Origin: Pedobacter ghigonis
GTDB taxonomy: Bacteria; Bacteroidota; Bacteroidia; Sphingobacteriales; Sphingobacteriaceae
Direction: 5' to 3'
DNA: 64,000 nt
Assembly (NCBI RefSeq): GCF_903166585.1
Contig: NZ_CAESCM010000008.1
Span: forward strand, 62,001-126,000
Every line of letters starts with the position of its first letter. Within the stretch, counting starts at the first letter, position 1. Made by a program: the position numbers and the translations under genes. A model generated the notes under the pieces. That model worked only from the letters and a program-made list of their open reading frames with translations. It made no database searches and had not been told where the DNA came from. Positions 1 to 8,917 of the stretch are shown piece by piece.

Positions 1-647
1 GGTACATCTGGCGCATGATAAAAAAGGCCGTTAGGGCGTTGCAACTCATCCAGGTAGTGCACCATTTCTGCAGCAGCACGATCGAGATATTTCTGGTTTC
101 CGGTTGCTTTATAGGCCTGGGTTTGCACAATGGTAATCATATACATATCATCAATCCATAGCCGGGTTTGCCAGGTAAAACCTTTATCGGCCCAGGCTTT
201 CTGTTGTGCATTCGCTTTTTCGGGCAGCTGCCACTGGGTATCGGCGTAAGGCAAGCCCAGGTTAAGATACTTTTTGTCTTTGGTAGCCAGATAAAACTCC
301 AAAGGCAAACTACCAAACATGTTCAAATCCACATGGTTCATAATCGGCAGCAACTGTGTTTCCTCAGCAGTAAGCTTGTCGAAACGCGCTTCGAGCAATG
401 AAAACAGCTTTTTATCTTTTGTTTTTTCGGCAAATTTCAGGGCACCTGTCCAGTTGAAAGTTTCGGGATAGCTAATCCACTTGCCAGCGTGAAGCATGTG
501 TTTCCGGTCTAAAAACCGGTAAGCCAGTCGCTTGCCTACTTCTTTGGGGCCAAAGCCTTCGGGAAAATCTTTTAACAGATTGCGCTGCGCAAATGCATAC
601 TGACAGGAAATGAATAATACGAGTAAAGCAGAGAGTTTTTTAGTCAT
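1..647 (-). CDS. GH105/GH88-type unsaturated uronyl hydrolase, 3' end outside window
   Basis: Reading the minus strand from the ATG at 645-647 gives an open frame of 215 codons that runs off the window edge, so only the N-terminal part is visible. It begins with a clear Sec signal peptide (MTKKLSALLVLF...QYAFAQ). The segment WIDDMYMITIVQTQAYKATG is typical of the alpha/alpha-barrel of family 105 unsaturated rhamnogalacturonyl/glucuronyl hydrolases, and its DD pair lies where the catalytic acid region is expected. Such enzymes remove the 4,5-unsaturated uronic acid that polysaccharide lyases leave at the non-reducing end, here probably in the periplasm. The gene is the last visible member of the operon, 28 nt after uxuA, which fits uronate catabolism. 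A leader element (minus-strand AACCAAAATATAAACC, 651-668) sits just before the start. GH88 is the alternative family. Confidence 0.8.
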   Translation of the reverse strand, partial: MTKKLSALLVLFISCQYAFAQRNLLKDFPEGFGPKEVGKRLAYRFLDRKHMLHAGKWISYPETFNWTGALKFAEKTKDKKLFSLLEARFDKLTAEETQLLPIMNHVDLNMFGSLPLEFYLATKDKKYLNLGLPYADTQWQLPEKANAQQKAWADKGFTWQTRLWIDDMYMITIVQTQAYKATGNQKYLDRAAAEMVHYLDELQRPNGLFYHAPDV

Positions 648-675
648 ACAGGTTTATATTTTGGTTAATGTTGGT

Positions 676-1851
676 TTAATAATTGCCGGTTACGCCAAGT
701 TCAAGTCCGCGTAGTTCGGCCAAACCTCTTAAACGGCCAATGGCTGAGTAGCCCGGGTTGGTTTGTTTGGCCAAATCATCGAGCATTTGGTGACCATGGT
801 CGGGCCTGAAGGGAATTGGCTGCTCGCGCAGTGCGTTTTCTTCGGATAAGGCTTTCATGATTTCGTACATATTTACATCGCCAGCCAGATGGCCTGCTTC
901 GTAAAAACTGCCATCCTCATCTTTAGTTACATTGCGCAAATGCGCGAAATAGACCCTTTCTTTAACGGCATTGAATATTTCGAGGGCATTGTTATCCATC
1001 CCCGCTCCCAACGATCCGGTGCAGAAACATACGCCATTAAAAGGCTGGTTTACGCTTTGCAGGATATAGTTAAAGTCGTCGAGGCTACTGGCGATTCGTG
1101 GCAATCCTAAAATAGGGTAAGGAGGATCGTCCGGATGAATGGTCATTTTAATGCCTTCGCTTTCGCATACCCCGGCAATGGCTGAAAGAAAATATACCAG
1201 ATTTTGGCGGAGGCCATTAAAGCCGATTTTTGCATATTCATCAATGCTGCTGCGAAGCGCTTCCAGCTCAATTTCCTTTTCATTCGGGATGCCCATGAGC
1301 ACATTCACACGCAGTTCAGCTAGTTGTTGCTGGTTTAAAGTTGCAAATCTGGCTTTCGCCCGCTCCAATACAGATTGAGAATAATCGTTTTCTGCCCCAT
1401 TTCTTTCCAGGATGTACAGATCAAAAACTGCCAGATCGATCCAGTTAAAATACAAAGCTTTAGCTCCATCGGTCATTTCTAAATCGAGCTGCGTGCGGGT
1501 CCAGTCTAAAACCGGCATAAAGTTGTAGCAAACAATTTTGATCCCGCACGCTGCCAGATTTTTGAGCGATAATTTATAGTTTTCAATGTAGCGGTCGGCA
1601 TCCGCCCTGCGGGTTTTGATGGCCTCGTGTACAGGTACACTTTCCACTACCGCCCAGGTTAAGCCCGAAGCCTCGATAATTGCTTTACGCTCCAGGATAT
1701 CTTCAACTGGCCATACTTCGCCATGTGGTATGTGGTGCAATGCGGTTACAATTCCGGTTGCCCCAGCTTGTTTAACGTCTTGTAAGGTAACCGGGTCGGT
1801 TGGACCGTACCAACGCCAGGTTTGTGCTAATTTTTTATATTTTGAATTCAT
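676..1851 (-). CDS. uxuA: Mannonate dehydratase
   Basis: The 391-residue product matches mannonate dehydratase (EC 4.2.1.8) in length and sequence. It has the N-terminal WRWYGPTDPV block, GIVTALHHIPHGEVW and later CYNFMPVLDWTRT, all hallmarks of UxuA, and near the C-terminus the RPDHGHQMLDD metal/substrate region. It has no signal peptide, as expected for a cytoplasmic enzyme. It converts D-mannonate to 2-keto-3-deoxygluconate, so the locus probably releases glucuronate, which would be reduced to mannonate by uxaC/uxuB functions not present here. It lies between the small unknown gene at 2221 and the GH105 gene and is separated from the former by three tandem hairpin repeats, which may set its level independently of the upstream susCD genes. 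Confidence 0.93.
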   Translation of the reverse strand: MNSKYKKLAQTWRWYGPTDPVTLQDVKQAGATGIVTALHHIPHGEVWPVEDILERKAIIEASGLTWAVVESVPVHEAIKTRRADADRYIENYKLSLKNLAACGIKIVCYNFMPVLDWTRTQLDLEMTDGAKALYFNWIDLAVFDLYILERNGAENDYSQSVLERAKARFATLNQQQLAELRVNVLMGIPNEKEIELEALRSSIDEYAKIGFNGLRQNLVYFLSAIAGVCESEGIKMTIHPDDPPYPILGLPRIASSLDDFNYILQSVNQPFNGVCFCTGSLGAGMDNNALEIFNAVKERVYFAHLRNVTKDEDGSFYEAGHLAGDVNMYEIMKALSEENALREQPIPFRPDHGHQMLDDLAKQTNPGYSAIGRLRGLAELRGLELGVTGNY

Positions 1852-1870
1852 CGTTATTTATAAAGTTTAT

Positions 1871-2171
1871 TTGAAATCCTCTGTAGTAAATAATCAGCGC
1901 TCTCTAATTGGCTATGTAAAGAAGTCAAGTTTTATAGCGCAATGGTTGTTAAACTTGATTTCTTGTTTTTTTTAAATCCCCTACAGTAAATACTCAGCGC
2001 TCTCTAATTGGCTATGTAAAGAAGTCAAGTTTCATAGCATACTGGTTGTTAAACCTGACTTCTTGTTTTTTTTGAAATCCCCTACATTAAATAATCAGCT
2101 CTCTAATTGGATATGTAAAGAAGTCAAGTTTTATAGCGCACTGGTTGTTAAACCTGACTTCTTGTTTTTTT
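1871..2171. repeat. Three tandem ~100-bp repeats, each with a long hairpin
   Basis: Three head-to-tail copies start at about 1871, 1971 and 2071. Each carries an AATCAGC/CTCTAATTGG block and then a 14-bp inverted repeat (AAGAAGTCAAGTTT paired with AAACCTGACTTCTT, loop about 18 nt). A run of seven or more T follows on the plus strand. The copies differ by scattered substitutions, and some changes in the stem keep G-U pairing. On the plus strand each unit looks like an intrinsic terminator, but no plus-strand gene precedes it. On the minus strand the three hairpins would lie in the mRNA leader of uxuA. This repeat fills nearly all of the 369-bp gap; I see no gene in it. Confidence 0.85.
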
Positions 2172-2220
2172 ATGCTGTTTGATCGAGATGACCATTACTT
2201 TTAAGTTGATGGCGGGGCCA

Positions 2221-2616
2221 TTAATCAAAAAACTTTTCCTTTAGAAAAATATAATCTGATACTACATTTACCATGGTTTGATAGTAAACATTCTTGTTCA
2301 GGCCTTCGCCGCTAAAAGTTACCACATGCCCCATACCGCCATCAATTTCGGCAAAAACCATCTTGAAATCGGGCGAATACAACCAGGTATGCGCTGCCAC
2401 ATCGGGCAAACTAACCTCACAGGCTACATGGCAAACTCTCGGCTTACTATCTTCAAAATTTAAGCGATAGGTTACGGGCAATTCAACAATTCCGTAGCCC
2501 AAAAGGTCAATCAGAACGTTTATATTTTTGGCCTTTTTTCCGGTTATTTCTTCCGTTATCTTCATAGGGCGCAACTTTAAAGCGCTTAAGGATTCATTTC
2601 TGTACATCAAATTCAT
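2221..2616 (-). CDS. Small protein of unknown function
   Basis: This is a 131-codon open frame that starts 12 nt after the sulfatase stop and lies in the same operon direction. I do not recognise the family. The sequence is soluble-looking, mixed alpha/beta, with no signal peptide or membrane segment. A second ATG (residue 18, MKITEEITGKK, at 2565) is an equally plausible start and would give a 114-residue protein. The segment TWLYSPDFKMVFAEIDGG and the acidic LKEKFFD end look like real coding sequence. It could be a small accessory protein of the PUL, but nothing visible supports a specific role. Antisense open frames over the same DNA look less protein-like. Confidence 0.55.
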   Translation of the reverse strand: MNLMYRNESLSALKLRPMKITEEITGKKAKNINVLIDLLGYGIVELPVTYRLNFEDSKPRVCHVACEVSLPDVAAHTWLYSPDFKMVFAEIDGGMGHVVTFSGEGLNKNVYYQTMVNVVSDYIFLKEKFFD

Positions 2617-2628
2617 CTTACATGCTGT

Positions 2629-3996
2629 TTAATGGTTAAAAGGAATATCAACCAAAGCGCCTTCATCGCCCTGCGCTTTCATCCATTTTTCGAGCTCAGT
2701 TTTGAAAGCCGATATCGTTTTCTGACAGGCCTTATCGTGGGCCAGGTTATGCAATTCGTAAGGATCTTTCAGCACATCGTAAAATTCAATTGCAGGCCGG
2801 TTGGTTACTCTTTTAAGCAAAAAATTTGCTGCTTTATCGTTGGCTGCCTTTTCCTTCCACGATTGCCAAACACCTAAATCGCCGGCTGTGTTGTACCATT
2901 TGATGCCATAGGTTTTCTCAGGCGATAAATTCAGGATCAGCTTATATTGATTACTGCGAATGCTCCTGCTGGGATAGGCCGGCCCTTCGGGAATATTGTT
3001 ATACATGCCGTAAGCATAGGCCCTGGCCAATTTCGAATAGCCTTTAAATACCGGCAAAAAGCTTTTGCCATCGAGGATTTCTATTGTTTTTCCTCCTGCA
3101 ATATCGATTAAGGTTGGTGTAATATCTTCGTATTGCACAATAGCTGCCGTTGTTGTTTTGGGTTTGATTACTCCTGGCCAGCGTACAATCATCGAACTTT
3201 TTTGTCCGTAATCCCAGCAGGTCCATTTACCACCGGCAAACTGTGGCCCTTGTTCGCCCAAAAAGATAAAAATGGTATTTTCTTCCTGCTTATTTTTTTT
3301 AATTAGCTGCATCAAATCACCTACCTGATTATCCAGCCGCCTTATTTCGGCCAGGTATTTCCTGAACTGCGCCCGGGTTTCTTTGGTATCGACCAGATTG
3401 GGTGGCAAAATCAGTTTTTCGGCATTAAATTCGGTCGGGTCGCCCTGATCCCAGGGCATGTGCGGGTTAATACTCATTACGAAAAGGCAAAAAGGCTTAT
3501 CTCCTGCCGTCATATATTTTTCGATGCCTGCCAGGTCGTATTCATCATTACTGGAAACACAATTGGGCTGAAAGCCTTTAACCAAATCGAAAGGAAAAGA
3601 ACTGACAGGTTTTGTGCTGTGATCTTTTCCGGTTAAGCCCACTTTATAACCCAAATCTGCCAGATAATGGCCGATGCTTTTTACATTCGGGTAAACGGGT
3701 TTATGGTTCTGGTACGAGCCATGCCTGATGGGATACAAACCGGTAAAAAGTGAGGCCCTTGTGGGCACGCAAGTAGCATGCGAAGCATAAATGTTGTTAA
3801 ACTGCAATCCTTCGCTGGCCAGTTGATCAATATTACTGGTTTTCAAATTTTTAGCACCGTAGCAGCTTAACTGCCGGCTGTCTAAATCATCGGCCATGAT
3901 AATGACCACATTGGGCTGCTTATGGCTTTGCTGCCCATAACTCAATGCGGGCAGCAAGCACAGGCTCAGCAAGCATACCATTACAGTTGTTCTCAT
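2629..3996 (-). CDS. Family S1 sulfatase (formylglycine-dependent)
   Basis: A 455-residue exported sulfatase. It has a Sec signal peptide (cleavage near SYGQQ), the N-terminal metal-binding NVVIIMADDLDSRQL and the maturation motif CVPTR with Cys76 as the residue converted to formylglycine. This is followed by LFTGLYPIRHGSY and a second part of the active site (TGKDHS). The role is hydrolysis of sulfate esters on a glycan or oligosaccharide in the periplasm; the substrate cannot be read from the sequence. It follows susD by 41 nt and is co-oriented with the whole PUL. The maturing enzyme (anSME or FGE) is not in this window. Confidence 0.9.
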   Translation of the reverse strand: MRTTVMVCLLSLCLLPALSYGQQSHKQPNVVIIMADDLDSRQLSCYGAKNLKTSNIDQLASEGLQFNNIYASHATCVPTRASLFTGLYPIRHGSYQNHKPVYPNVKSIGHYLADLGYKVGLTGKDHSTKPVSSFPFDLVKGFQPNCVSSNDEYDLAGIEKYMTAGDKPFCLFVMSINPHMPWDQGDPTEFNAEKLILPPNLVDTKETRAQFRKYLAEIRRLDNQVGDLMQLIKKNKQEENTIFIFLGEQGPQFAGGKWTCWDYGQKSSMIVRWPGVIKPKTTTAAIVQYEDITPTLIDIAGGKTIEILDGKSFLPVFKGYSKLARAYAYGMYNNIPEGPAYPSRSIRSNQYKLILNLSPEKTYGIKWYNTAGDLGVWQSWKEKAANDKAANFLLKRVTNRPAIEFYDVLKDPYELHNLAHDKACQKTISAFKTELEKWMKAQGDEGALVDIPFNH

Positions 3997-4037
3997 TAAT
4001 TTGTTCTTTTATTTACCTGGGTTGATCAGTAATACAA

Positions 4038-5708
4038 TTAGTAACCCGGGTTTTGTGCTAATTTGGCACCATTGTTACGCTCAATTTCTGAAGCAGGAAT
4101 TGGCCACAGGTTATAAGTTGTTAAAACATCATTATAATAAGGATTACATTTTTTTACGCGATCGTACACCAAACCCAGGCGCATCAGGGTTATTCTTCTT
4201 TTCTCTTCCGAGCCAAGTTCGCGCATGCGTTCATCCAGAATGTAATCGATATTTACGTTTGCCGGCAACACAGCCGAGGCATTAGACCTGCTGCGTACAG
4301 CGTTAATATCTGCGGCAGCTTTATCCAGCTGACTTAAGCCTAAATAAGCTTCGGCCCTGAGCAAGTAGGTTTCTGCCAGTCTGAACATGTACTGATCGGC
4401 ATAAGTCCCCCCCGCACTGGCTTTAAGCAAAAGCTGCGATTTATCCTGAAACATGCCATCAGGGTGATCGCCCGGAGTAGTCACTTTCGATTGGAAAGCG
4501 TAAAAATCCCTGCGTGGTACGGTAATACCTGCCGGTGGATTAATGGTAGATATGGTTTGGCCAAAACGCGGGTGCGCCGGATTGGTTACTTTAAACTCGC
4601 GTACAAAATTGAAAGGCGCATTTCTGAGGTCGTTGTTAAAATCGCTCTGCCAGATTACATCTGAAAAATATTTGGTTGGTATAGCCCAGCCAATACCCCG
4701 GCCACCTGTATAATCGCTAATGGGATATAAAAACGGCTGAACACTGCTACCCGCAAGCCTGAAATTGAGAAATTGCGGTGCAAAATGCCTCTCCATTTGG
4801 TAAGAACCACCAATACCTGTTGAAACAGTACCTCCTCCCGGCACATCGGTTTCGAACTGGATTACCCAAAGTCCTTCTTTGTTGGTGCCGTTTTTTCTGT
4901 TTTGGTTACCTTTTTGAAACAAATCCCAGTACACATTTTTGGTTGCATCCGAAGCTTTAACACCAAATCTGGTTGTCATTAGGCCCACATTGGGGTTACT
5001 GATTACAGTTGATGCTGCATCAACAGCATTCTGGAATTGCCCCGCAGCAAGGTAAACTTCCGATAAAAGGTGAGCTGCTGCCAGGTTATTGATTTCCCCA
5101 TCCTGAACCTGGTTAATGGCCGGCAGGTTTGCAGCTGCAACTTTTAAATCGCTGATAGCCTGATCCAGTACCGCCGTTTTAGGTGCCCGCACATAATCTG
5201 TTTTTGCACCTACGGCCTCAGTGGTATTTAAAGGCACACCGCCGTATAAATAGGCCAGTGTGCGGTAAGCCATCCCCCTGAAAAACTTAGCCCTGGCTTC
5301 CATCAAAGTTTTTTCTGCACCGGTTAGTGATGAGGCAGGAAGCCTGTCGATGATGGTATTCGATTCTGCCACGATTTTGTATAGGGAAGTCCAGTGGATT
5401 AGCGGAATTTCGGTGCTTAACGGCGAATAGGCAGCAATCATATTGGTATGCCTGGTAGTAGCAGGCTGACCATCAAAAACAAGATCGCAGCCAAATACAT
5501 AATCGAAGGGCCTTTGCTCGCCGCTGCTGTAAAATTCGAGCCTGACACGGCTATATAGATTGGTAACCGCCGCATCAAAATCTTTAGCGGTAATGTAAGC
5601 GTTATCGGTAGTTAAAAAATCAAGTGGTTCTTCATTCAGGAAATCTTGCTTACAGGCAGAAAACAGGATCGTAAATGCAGCTATAATGGTAAGGGTTATC
5701 TTTTTCAT
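4038..5708 (-). CDS. SusD/RagB-family surface glycan-binding lipoprotein (PUL 1)
   Basis: I place the start at the ATG at 5706-5708 (MKKITLTIIAAF), because it gives a standard lipoprotein signal with lipobox LFSAC. An open frame extends eight codons further upstream and would overlap the end of susC. The roughly 556-residue product carries the SusD pattern: N-terminal DFLNEEPLDFLTTDNAY, TPR-like helices including RAKFFRGMAYRTLAYLYGG, and a C-terminal RMRELGSEEKRRITLMRLG block ending in LAQNPGY. It would cap the TonB-dependent transporter encoded just upstream and help bind oligosaccharides at the cell surface. Confidence 0.93.
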   Translation of the reverse strand: MKKITLTIIAAFTILFSACKQDFLNEEPLDFLTTDNAYITAKDFDAAVTNLYSRVRLEFYSSGEQRPFDYVFGCDLVFDGQPATTRHTNMIAAYSPLSTEIPLIHWTSLYKIVAESNTIIDRLPASSLTGAEKTLMEARAKFFRGMAYRTLAYLYGGVPLNTTEAVGAKTDYVRAPKTAVLDQAISDLKVAAANLPAINQVQDGEINNLAAAHLLSEVYLAAGQFQNAVDAASTVISNPNVGLMTTRFGVKASDATKNVYWDLFQKGNQNRKNGTNKEGLWVIQFETDVPGGGTVSTGIGGSYQMERHFAPQFLNFRLAGSSVQPFLYPISDYTGGRGIGWAIPTKYFSDVIWQSDFNNDLRNAPFNFVREFKVTNPAHPRFGQTISTINPPAGITVPRRDFYAFQSKVTTPGDHPDGMFQDKSQLLLKASAGGTYADQYMFRLAETYLLRAEAYLGLSQLDKAAADINAVRSRSNASAVLPANVNIDYILDERMRELGSEEKRRITLMRLGLVYDRVKKCNPYYNDVLTTYNLWPIPASEIERNNGAKLAQNPGY

Positions 5709-5718
5709 CGCTTTTAGT

Positions 5719-8700
5719 TTAAAATGTAACATTAAGGCCTACTGCGTATCCTTTAAATACGGGTCTTCCATCGTTTGTTAATCCCTGGTTGGTTTCCGGG
5801 TCCCAACCTTCCCAGTTTGTCCAGGTAGCCAGGTTTCGGCCGCTTACAAATACATTTAAGTTTTGCAATTTCATCCGTTCAATCAGTTTGCCGGTAAATT
5901 TGTAAGAGAGCGATACGTCTTGTAAACGCACAAAACTGCGGTTTTGAAAAAGTGGCGGATTTAGTGTGGCCGATACGATAGAACGCGGGTATTTGCCTTC
6001 GGGATTATCGGGCGACCAATAATCGATCCCGCTCAGATAGTTGTTTCTAATGGCATTATCATCTCTGATAATTCTTGGGGTATTACCAGCGAGGTAAGAG
6101 TTTTTACCGCCCTGAATCGAGTTTAAGAAAATGCTCAGGGTAAAATTCTTATACTGGAAATTATTGAGCAAACTTAAGCGGTAAGCCGGAGCCGATGAGC
6201 CTAAAACCGCCCTGTCGCTCGCATTAATTACCCCGTCACCATTCTGATCTACAATGCGGTAAGTACCCGGCGAATAACCTGTCGGGATTTGCTCCCCAAC
6301 CTGCCAGATGCCGTTCACCTGATAATCGTAAATTACTGCTGTTGGCTGACCGATGAACAGACCACTTTGCGGCAAATCATCTTCTACACCATCGCCGTTT
6401 AAATCGCCCAGAAGTTTAACCACTTTATTTGCGTTACGGGCGAAATTTAAGCTGGTATTCCATTGAAAACCGCCGCTATTGATGTTTTTTGAGTTTAAAG
6501 AAAGCTCTACACCCTGATTATTTAACTGTCCGATGTTGGTTAACACGTTGCTAAAACCTGTAATTACCGGAATATTAACCGAATACAAGAGATCGGTCGT
6601 TTTGGTGTTATAATATTCTACTGTACCCGATAAACGGTTTTTAAGTAGCGTAAATTCTAAACCGATATTGGCACCAGTGGTACGCTCCCACCTTAAATCG
6701 GGATTCGACATGCCATTTACCTGCTGCCCAAACTGCGTAGAACCACCATCTCCAAAAACATAAGCGGCACTTACGCCAACATTGGCCAGCGATGAATACC
6801 TGGAGGTTTGATTGCCGGCAACCCCGTAACCTACCCTTAATTTCAGGTTATCAACCCAGTTTACTTTAAAAAACGATTCTTTAGAGATATCCCATCCAAC
6901 AGATACTGAAGGGAAAATACCGTATTTGTTATTTTCGGCAAAGCCCGAAAATCCGTCTCTTCTAATGGTACCGGTAAACAGGTATTTACTTTCGTAATTG
7001 TAGTTTAAGCGGAACATCTGATAGTTTAAAGATTCTTTCCAGGCGTTTGAAATCGCAAACCTGTTGGTTCCCTGTTGCAGGTTATCGTAACCCAATGTTA
7101 ACCGCGAAAAGCCGGTTGAATAAGCCCTGGTATAACTGTTTTCGCGCTCAATGGCACCATACAACAAAGTTCCAGTGAAGCTGTGTTTGCCAATGGTTTT
7201 GTTGTAGGTTAACAGGTTATCGAAGGTATAATCGTAATAAGTGGTGTTTTCTTTCGAAGCCTGCCCGGTTAAGTTGGCATCGTACATGTTTGAAATGTTC
7301 TTAAAGTCGAGGCGATAATTGTTACCGAAACTGATTTTATAGCTCAGGCCTTTAACCGGCAATTGTACGTTACCATATACATTGGCGAAGAAATAATTGT
7401 GGCGGTCGTAATCATCAGCCTGATAGCTCAGCAAAGGATTGGTTAAATTGGTACCAAAAGGGTTAATCTTCAGGCTACCGCTATTATCCCAGGGCAAAAT
7501 CAGTGGCGACATCAGGTTGATATCGGTAAAATTGGGTTCCACACCATCCTCATTTACAAAAGTTCCGAACGATTGTAAACCAATGGTTAACCAGTCGGTT
7601 GCTTTGGTTTCGATATTGGCCCTGATGCTTTTTCTTTTGAAAACATCGTTCTCAATAAAGCCCGAATTGCGGGTCAGACTTCCCGATAACAGGTAATTGA
7701 TTTTATCGGTTCCGCCCGATACGCTCAACTGGTTATCGATTATCGAGCCTCTTTTGGTGGCTTCATCGTACCAGCTAAAATCATTCGGCAACAGGTTTCC
7801 CTGCGCATCTTTCATCGATGCATCTACCTTGCTGATCAAATCGAAGGCCGGATTGGGCTGTGTAAAACCGGGTGCCAGAAAAGCCTGGTCATAGTACAAA
7901 TATTTAATGTGATCCAAATACTCATCGCGGGCCATTGGTTTTAAATCGATATTGGGCTTTTGGGTAGCATATTGGGTTGAAAAAGAAATCCGCGTGCGGC
8001 CAACAGTACCTTTTCTGCTGGTAATGAGCAGCACACCATTGGCAGCCTGCGCACCATATACGGCAGTGGCACTTGCATCTTTAAGTACATCAATAGAAGC
8101 AATATCATCCGGATTGATTGAAGTGAGCGAACCGTTGTATTGCACACCATCTAAAATGATGAGCACATTCTGGTTACCTCCTAAAGTGTTCTGCCCCCTG
8201 ATGCTGATACCTGGGGTTGCTCCTGCACGGTTAACCTGCCCTACGTTTAAGCCCGGCACTGTTCCCTGCAAAAGGTTGGCCACGTTTGTAGTAGGTGCAT
8301 TCCTGAAATCGTCTAAATTTGCCCGTACCACCGAACCGGTAACATCGGCCTTTTTTTGGGTACCATAACCTACTACCACGACTTCGTCCAGATTAGCCTG
8401 GGCCGATTTTAATACGATGTTGATATTTTTAAGGCTGCCAACCTGTTTTTCCTGCACATCGTAGCCTACAAAATTAAAGGTAAGAATGGCTTGTTCGTTC
8501 GGAACGGTTATTTTGTACACTCCGTTTTCGTCGGTTACGGCAATGGTTTGGCTATCTTTTACTTTAACCGTTACGCCAGGTATGGGCGATTTTGTTTTTT
8601 CGTCTGTTACTTTACCGGTTATGATAATATCGGCGAGGTTATGGCCGGTAATCAACAGTTTCTTGTTTGCCAATTCATCAGCTGCTTCCTTATTTCCGGC

Positions 8701-8784
8701 ATTTGCATTTAAGAAAGCAGCAGATATGGTGACTTGTAAAAATGTGAGGGCTATAATTTTTTTTAGTAAAACGCTATATTTCAT
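5719..8784 (-). CDS. SusC/RagA-family TonB-dependent outer-membrane transporter (PUL 1)
   Basis: The 1021-residue protein has a signal peptide and then a carboxypeptidase-regulatory-like domain (about residues 55-130, GKVTDEKTKSPIPGVTV). The SusC TonB-box region follows (LDEVVVVGYGTQKKADVTGS), then the plug (VLIILDGVQYNGSL, DASATAVYGAQAANGVLL) and a long beta-barrel ending in the aromatic-terminated VGLNVTF. It imports oligosaccharides across the outer membrane with its SusD partner, whose gene begins 10 nt after this stop. The start codon is directly preceded on the minus strand by TTAACCAAAT, a shorter form of the leader element seen before other genes of the locus. No STN domain is present, which argues against sigma/anti-sigma control. 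Confidence 0.95.
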   Translation of the reverse strand: MKYSVLLKKIIALTFLQVTISAAFLNANAGNKEAADELANKKLLITGHNLADIIITGKVTDEKTKSPIPGVTVKVKDSQTIAVTDENGVYKITVPNEQAILTFNFVGYDVQEKQVGSLKNINIVLKSAQANLDEVVVVGYGTQKKADVTGSVVRANLDDFRNAPTTNVANLLQGTVPGLNVGQVNRAGATPGISIRGQNTLGGNQNVLIILDGVQYNGSLTSINPDDIASIDVLKDASATAVYGAQAANGVLLITSRKGTVGRTRISFSTQYATQKPNIDLKPMARDEYLDHIKYLYYDQAFLAPGFTQPNPAFDLISKVDASMKDAQGNLLPNDFSWYDEATKRGSIIDNQLSVSGGTDKINYLLSGSLTRNSGFIENDVFKRKSIRANIETKATDWLTIGLQSFGTFVNEDGVEPNFTDINLMSPLILPWDNSGSLKINPFGTNLTNPLLSYQADDYDRHNYFFANVYGNVQLPVKGLSYKISFGNNYRLDFKNISNMYDANLTGQASKENTTYYDYTFDNLLTYNKTIGKHSFTGTLLYGAIERENSYTRAYSTGFSRLTLGYDNLQQGTNRFAISNAWKESLNYQMFRLNYNYESKYLFTGTIRRDGFSGFAENNKYGIFPSVSVGWDISKESFFKVNWVDNLKLRVGYGVAGNQTSRYSSLANVGVSAAYVFGDGGSTQFGQQVNGMSNPDLRWERTTGANIGLEFTLLKNRLSGTVEYYNTKTTDLLYSVNIPVITGFSNVLTNIGQLNNQGVELSLNSKNINSGGFQWNTSLNFARNANKVVKLLGDLNGDGVEDDLPQSGLFIGQPTAVIYDYQVNGIWQVGEQIPTGYSPGTYRIVDQNGDGVINASDRAVLGSSAPAYRLSLLNNFQYKNFTLSIFLNSIQGGKNSYLAGNTPRIIRDDNAIRNNYLSGIDYWSPDNPEGKYPRSIVSATLNPPLFQNRSFVRLQDVSLSYKFTGKLIERMKLQNLNVFVSGRNLATWTNWEGWDPETNQGLTNDGRPVFKGYAVGLNVTF

Positions 8785-8917
8785 ATTTGGTTAAGTTTTG
8801 TTTTTGGTTGTGTGGGGGGAAATCCCGGTCGAAATACCCCAAACATGTTATCAGAAGTCCTTCGACTACCTGTCACGATTTATCGGGAGACTAAGGATTA
8901 CAGTCTTATGAACCGGT

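Noticed and set aside
5709..5732. Upstream ATG of the PUL 1 SusD
   Set aside because: It overlaps the susC end and places residues before a clean lipoprotein signal that begins at 5708.
8785..8917. Separate promoter for the PUL 1 susC
   Set aside because: The gap shows only a fragment of an intergenic repeat and no -7 box with operator, so cotranscription with the GH-A gene is simpler.
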